DNA from: Zhengella mangrovi
Lineage (GTDB): Bacteria; Pseudomonadota; Alphaproteobacteria; Rhizobiales; Rhizobiaceae
Direction of reading: 5' to 3'
Assembly (NCBI RefSeq): GCF_002727065.1
Contig: NZ_PDVP01000009.1
Location: 62,001-126,000, forward strand
DNA length: 64,000 bases
Made by a program: the position numbers and the translations under genes. Positions 59,585 through 64,000 of the stretch are shown in pieces (the first letter of the stretch is position 1; each line of letters begins with the position of its first letter). The notes below the pieces were generated by a model. The model was not told where the DNA came from and ran no database searches. It saw only the letters and a program-made list of their open reading frames with translations.

Positions 59585-59606
59585 TTTAGAAAAGTTCCAG
59601 CTTTTC
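59585..59606. promoter_or_regulatory. Putative ICE/Irr-like box upstream of fbpA
   Basis: TTTAGAA-AAG-TTCCAGC matches 11 of 14 fixed positions of the iron-control element TTTAGAANNNTTCTAAA. An overlapping inverted repeat GAAAAG-TTCCAG-CTTTTC (59589-59606) is also present. It lies 120-140 bp before the iron-binding-protein gene. Confidence 0.5.
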
Positions 59607-59724
59607 GGGGATTTGCTTGACCCCTGCCCCGGCTCAAGGCACTCAAACCGCATGCCCGCCGACATGAGCCGACGGGCGGCCACCTTCGCACAGGGCCTTG
59701 ACCCCTGAAGCCCAGGAGACCGAC

Positions 59725-60765
59725 ATGCGAACCATCCTCGCGCGGCTGAGCCTTGCCGCGATCCTTCTCTCACCGCTGACCTCCGGCCAGGCCGGTGCCG
59801 CCGACGTGGTGAACATCTATTCCTACCGCCAGCCCGACCTGATCGAGCCGGTACTGGACGCCTTTACCCGCGAAACAGGCATCCAGACCCGCCTGCTCTT
59901 CCTCGACAAGGGGCTGGAGGAGCGCATTGCCGCAGAGGGCATCAACTCCCCGGCCGACGTGCTGCTGTCGACCGATATCTCGAAGCTGGTGAAGGCCAAG
60001 GAGGCCGGCATCACGCAGCCCGTCGAAAGCGACGTCATCGCGGGCAACATTCCCTCGGAATACCGCGACCCCGACAAGGAATGGTTCGGCATCACGCGGC
60101 GCGCCCGCGTCGTCTACGCGTCGAAGGAGCGGGTCGATGCCGATGCCCTGTCCTACGCGGATCTCGCCAGGCCGGAATGGAAGGGGCGGATCTGCATCCG
60201 CTCCGGCCAGCACGACTACAACCTGGCCCTGTTCGGCGCCCTGATCGCCCACTGGGGCGCGGAGAAGACCGAAGCCTGGATGACCGGACTGCGGGACAAC
60301 CTCGCCCGGAAGCCGGAAGGCAACGACCGCGCCCAGGCCAAGGGTATCTATTCGGGCGAATGCGACCTGGCGCTTGGCAACACCTATTACGTCGGCCTGA
60401 TGATGACCAACGAGCGGGAGCCCGAGCAGAAGGACTGGGCGAATGCGATGAAGGTCATCTTCCCCGATATCGACGGCGACGGCACGCATGTGAACGTCTC
60501 CGGCATGGCGATGGCCAAGCATGCCCCGAACCGCGACGCTGCCCTGAAGCTGATGGAATTCCTGTCGGGCGACGAGGCGCAGCGGGTCTATGCGGCGCAG
60601 GTGTTCGAATACCCGGTCAAGCCGGGCGTCGAGGCCTCGGACATCGTGCAGTCGTTCGGCGCGCTCAAGGCGGATACGCTGCCGCTGACCCGCATCGCGG
60701 AGGAACGGAAGGCGGCTTCGGAAATGGTGGACCGGGTCGGACTGGATGACGGACCGCAGAACTGA
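59725..60765 (+). CDS. fbpA: Ferric iron ABC transporter, periplasmic binding protein
   Basis: Binds Fe3+ in the periplasm. The 346-residue protein has a signal peptide (MRTILARLSLAAILLSPLTSGQAGA) and mature start ADVVNIYSYRQPDLIEPVLDAF. The double-tyrosine iron-binding motif is in LALGNTYYVGLM (Tyr221 and Tyr222). CCAGGAGACC precedes the ATG at 59725. A hairpin follows the gene and the permease gene begins 202 bp downstream. An iron-box-like sequence precedes it. Confidence 0.93.
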   Translation: MRTILARLSLAAILLSPLTSGQAGAADVVNIYSYRQPDLIEPVLDAFTRETGIQTRLLFLDKGLEERIAAEGINSPADVLLSTDISKLVKAKEAGITQPVESDVIAGNIPSEYRDPDKEWFGITRRARVVYASKERVDADALSYADLARPEWKGRICIRSGQHDYNLALFGALIAHWGAEKTEAWMTGLRDNLARKPEGNDRAQAKGIYSGECDLALGNTYYVGLMMTNEREPEQKDWANAMKVIFPDIDGDGTHVNVSGMAMAKHAPNRDAALKLMEFLSGDEAQRVYAAQVFEYPVKPGVEASDIVQSFGALKADTLPLTRIAEERKAASEMVDRVGLDDGPQN

Positions 60766-60790
60766 TCTCATCCCCCCGGTTGCCACGACG

Positions 60791-60821
60791 AAGGCGGGAC
60801 GGCTTGCCGCTCCCGCCTTTC
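60791..60821 (+). terminator. Hairpin between fbpA and fbpB
   Basis: Stem AAGGCGGGA/TCCCGCCTT with an 11-nt loop and a short T-run. Likely an attenuator or transcript-end stabiliser, as in the smoE-smoF gap. Confidence 0.65.
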
Positions 60822-60967
60822 GGCCCGGGCGGCCGGCCGGGCGGCCCGGAGTGTTTCCGATTTTCACCGGAACGCCGCATTGCCCTGTCCCTTCGTTTTT
60901 GCGCGATAATGGACGCGGAACCGGTGCACGCCTGCGCCGGCATGGCGCAAGGCGCTGAGGCCCGGCC

Positions 60968-62668
60968 ATGCAAGCAAGCCAGGCCGTCAATCCAGCCCCC
61001 CCCTCGCCCCGTCGAACCGCCACGGTGCGCGGACTGCGCCATCCGCTGATCCGCGCCCTGGCGCTCGTCATCGCGCTCCTTGTGCTGCTGCCGGTCACGG
61101 TGCTGGTCGGCGTCGGCCTGACAGGCAGCGGCGAGGACTGGCCGCACCTGGTCGAGAACGTGCTGCCCCGCTCCACCCTGACGACCCTCTGGCTGCTGGC
61201 GCTGGTCTCGGCCGGAACCGCGAGCATCGGCGTCACCAGTGCCTGGCTGATCGTCGCCTATGATTTCCCGCTGCGCCGGTTGCTGGCCTGGGCGCTGATC
61301 CTTCCCGTCGCCGTGCCGCCCTACCTGGCGGCCTACGCCTTCGGCGAGTTCTTCCACTTCACCGGCCCGGTCCAGGCAGCGCTGCGCGGCCTCTTCGGCT
61401 GGCAGAGCGCGCGGGATTACTGGTTTCCCGACATCCGCTCCACGGAAGGCGCCGCGGTGGTGCTGACGGCAGTGCTCTATCCCTATGTCTACATGACCAC
61501 GCGGGTGGTCTTCCTCATGCAGGGGCGCAACATCGCCGACGTGGCACGCACCCTTGGCGCCCGGCCCGGCACGGTGTTCCGCCGGGTGTTGCTGCCAGTT
61601 GCGCGTCCCGCCATCGTGGCCGGCGTCGCCCTTGTGCTGATGGAAACGCTCAACGACATCGGCGCGGTGGAATATCTCGGCGTGCGCACGCTGACCTTCT
61701 CGGTCTATTCGACATGGCTGAACCGCGGCAGCCTGGAAGGCGCGGCGCAGATCGCGGCCGTGATGATGGTGATCGTCTTCGCCATCCTGATGGCGGAACA
61801 ATGGGCCCGGCGCAAACAGGGCTTCCACGCAGCCCGGGCGACCCACCTCAAGGCGCGTCCGCCCCGCGCCCGCCTGACCGGGTGGAAGGGCGTGTCCGCC
61901 CTCGTCGCGATCCTGCTGCCGATCCTGGCCGGCTTCGGCATTCCCGTCCAGGTTCTCGGCCGCTTTGCCATGCGGCGCCTGGACCAGCTGTCGGATCCGG
62001 CGCTCGGCGATGCCTTCCTCAATTCCGTTCTGGTGGCTGGCGGCACCGCCCTGCTGACCGTCGCCGTCGCCCTTCTTCTCCTCAATGCCGTGCGCCTGGT
62101 CCGCCGCCCCTCCGTACTCGCCCTGGCAAGGGTCTCGACGATCGGCTACGCGCTGCCAGGCACGATCCTCGGCCTTGGCCTGCTGTTCGCGCTGGCACGG
62201 TTCGACAACAGCGTGGATGCCATGATGCGGAGCTGGTTCGGCTGGTCCACCGGCCTGCTGATCAGCGGTTCGGCCGGCGCCGTCGTCTATGCCTGCACCA
62301 TCCGCTTCCTGGCGCTGGCCGAGGGCACGATCCGCTCCGGCCTGGAAAAGCTTCCGCGCAACGTCGACGATGCGGCGCGTTCGCTCGGATGTACGCCGGC
62401 GCGCTCGGCGCGCACCATCCTGCTGCCGCTGCTGACCCCGGCCATCCTGACGGCGGCCGTTCTCGTCTTCGTCGACACGGTGAAAGAGCTGTCGGCGACC
62501 ATCCTGCTCAGGCCCTTCGGCTTTTCCACGCTGGCGACCCATGTCTACGAAAACGCCTCGCGCGGCGTGGTGGAGGACGGCGCGGTCGCCGCGCTGTTGA
62601 TCATCGCGACAGCCATGGCCCCGGTCATGCTGCTGTCGCGGGCACTGATGCGCGACGAAACCGCCTGA
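60968..62668 (+). CDS. fbpB: Ferric iron ABC transporter, fused permease
   Basis: Forms the membrane channel for Fe3+. The 566-residue protein is a tandem permease with about 12 helices, each half with an EAA-type loop (ADVARTLGARPGTVFRRVLLP and DDAARSLGCTPARSARTILLP). The GTILGLGLLFAL and VPPYLAAYAFGEF stretches are typical of FbpB. No ATPase gene follows, unlike the usual fbpABC order, and a strong terminator closes the operon. Confidence 0.93.
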   Translation: MQASQAVNPAPPSPRRTATVRGLRHPLIRALALVIALLVLLPVTVLVGVGLTGSGEDWPHLVENVLPRSTLTTLWLLALVSAGTASIGVTSAWLIVAYDFPLRRLLAWALILPVAVPPYLAAYAFGEFFHFTGPVQAALRGLFGWQSARDYWFPDIRSTEGAAVVLTAVLYPYVYMTTRVVFLMQGRNIADVARTLGARPGTVFRRVLLPVARPAIVAGVALVLMETLNDIGAVEYLGVRTLTFSVYSTWLNRGSLEGAAQIAAVMMVIVFAILMAEQWARRKQGFHAARATHLKARPPRARLTGWKGVSALVAILLPILAGFGIPVQVLGRFAMRRLDQLSDPALGDAFLNSVLVAGGTALLTVAVALLLLNAVRLVRRPSVLALARVSTIGYALPGTILGLGLLFALARFDNSVDAMMRSWFGWSTGLLISGSAGAVVYACTIRFLALAEGTIRSGLEKLPRNVDDAARSLGCTPARSARTILLPLLTPAILTAAVLVFVDTVKELSATILLRPFGFSTLATHVYENASRGVVEDGAVAALLIIATAMAPVMLLSRALMRDETA

Positions 62669-62683
62669 AGGACAAAAAGAAAT

Positions 62684-62720
62684 GGCGCTTTCCGGGGTCC
62701 GGAAAGCGCCAGTTTGTTTT
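62684..62720. terminator. Strong terminator after fbpB, probably bidirectional
   Basis: A perfect 12-bp stem GGCGCTTTCCGG/CCGGAAAGCGCC with a 3-nt loop. It has AGTTTGTTTT after it on the plus strand and ATTTCTTTTTG on the minus strand. Confidence 0.92.
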
Positions 62721-62917
62721 CGGCAAGCTGTCAATCGGGCCAGGCCCGGAGCGTCGGCGGAGCTGTCGTTTCGCTTTCAACGATCAGTTAACGCGATCCT
62801 GCGGGAGACCCGTTAACAAGTCCTTACCCGCGTATACCGAAATTTAACGAGGCACACCCGGGACGAGTCCTTGGTAAATTTCCGATACACGAAGCATTAA
62901 CCGTATAGTTTCCTGCA

Positions 62918-64000
<1,083 letters not shown>

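Noticed and set aside
62895..62910. A CtrA-type site TTAACC-N5-GTTTCC
   Set aside because: It only partly matches TTAA-N7-TTAA and lies between convergent gene ends, where control of a known gene is unlikely.

Overview
The window is a high-GC (about 65%), gene-dense chromosomal segment of an alphaproteobacterium, most likely of the order Hyphomicrobiales (Rhizobiales). The signs are: a hisS-hisZ-hisG operon with a short-form HisG; a tRNA-His gene lacking the usual extra G at position -1; a BA14K-type secreted protein; DUF1127 and DUF3422 proteins; a phasin; a PdhS-type cell-cycle histidine kinase; a groESL operon with a CIRCE operator; and a smo/mtl polyol operon like that of Rhodobacter. Species cannot be fixed from the sequence alone.

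Layout. 1-12.3 kb: pseudouridine synthase (cut by the left edge), tadA, a lipoprotein, ileS, two SDR oxidoreductases, ribF and a HAD phosphatase (mostly minus strand), then a degenerate EAL protein and a TadG-like von Willebrand protein (plus). 12.4-16.9 kb: groS-groL with promoter and CIRCE, a triplicated groL terminator region, fumC, a DoxX protein. 16.9-22.1 kb (minus): small membrane protein, hisG/hisZ/hisS, BA14K protein, tag. 22.3-24.3 kb: an L,D-transpeptidase and an HWE/HisKA_2-type kinase with a probable CTG start.

24.4-35.9 kb is a 2-hydroxy-acid oxidation island: glcDEF (glycolate oxidase, minus) with a divergent LysR regulator, a DUF3422 protein, then a FadR-type regulator followed by lutABC (L-lactate oxidation) and a metallophosphatase. 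A FadR-like half-site, AACTGGTCAA, lies upstream of both operons, suggesting joint control. 36-44.4 kb: LysE exporter, a conserved unknown protein, rsmE, a plant/alpha-type glutamate-cysteine ligase, a DUF937 protein, DUF1127, a second LysR regulator and xseA.

44.4-54.2 kb is one minus-strand polyol regulon: SorC-type regulator, binding-protein-dependent ABC transporter (smoEFGK), sorbitol dehydrogenase (smoS), mannitol dehydrogenase (mtlK), HAD phosphatase and FGGY kinase. Sugar alcohols enter by the transporter, are oxidised to ketoses and then phosphorylated. 54.3-64 kb: tRNA-His, phasin with a likely PhaR operator, a 1419-residue PdhS-like kinase with a 12-copy 9-bp repeat, a ferric-iron binding protein and permease without an ATPase gene, and acetoacetyl-CoA synthetase (cut by the right edge).

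Noncoding structure is unusually rich. There are two unrelated tandem arrays with the same 56-bp period (29.7 and 41.0 kb), each unit with a palindrome, a 115-118 bp triplication after groL, and at least four copies of a nested palindromic element. Most of the long open frames opposite real genes are high-GC shadows and were left out.
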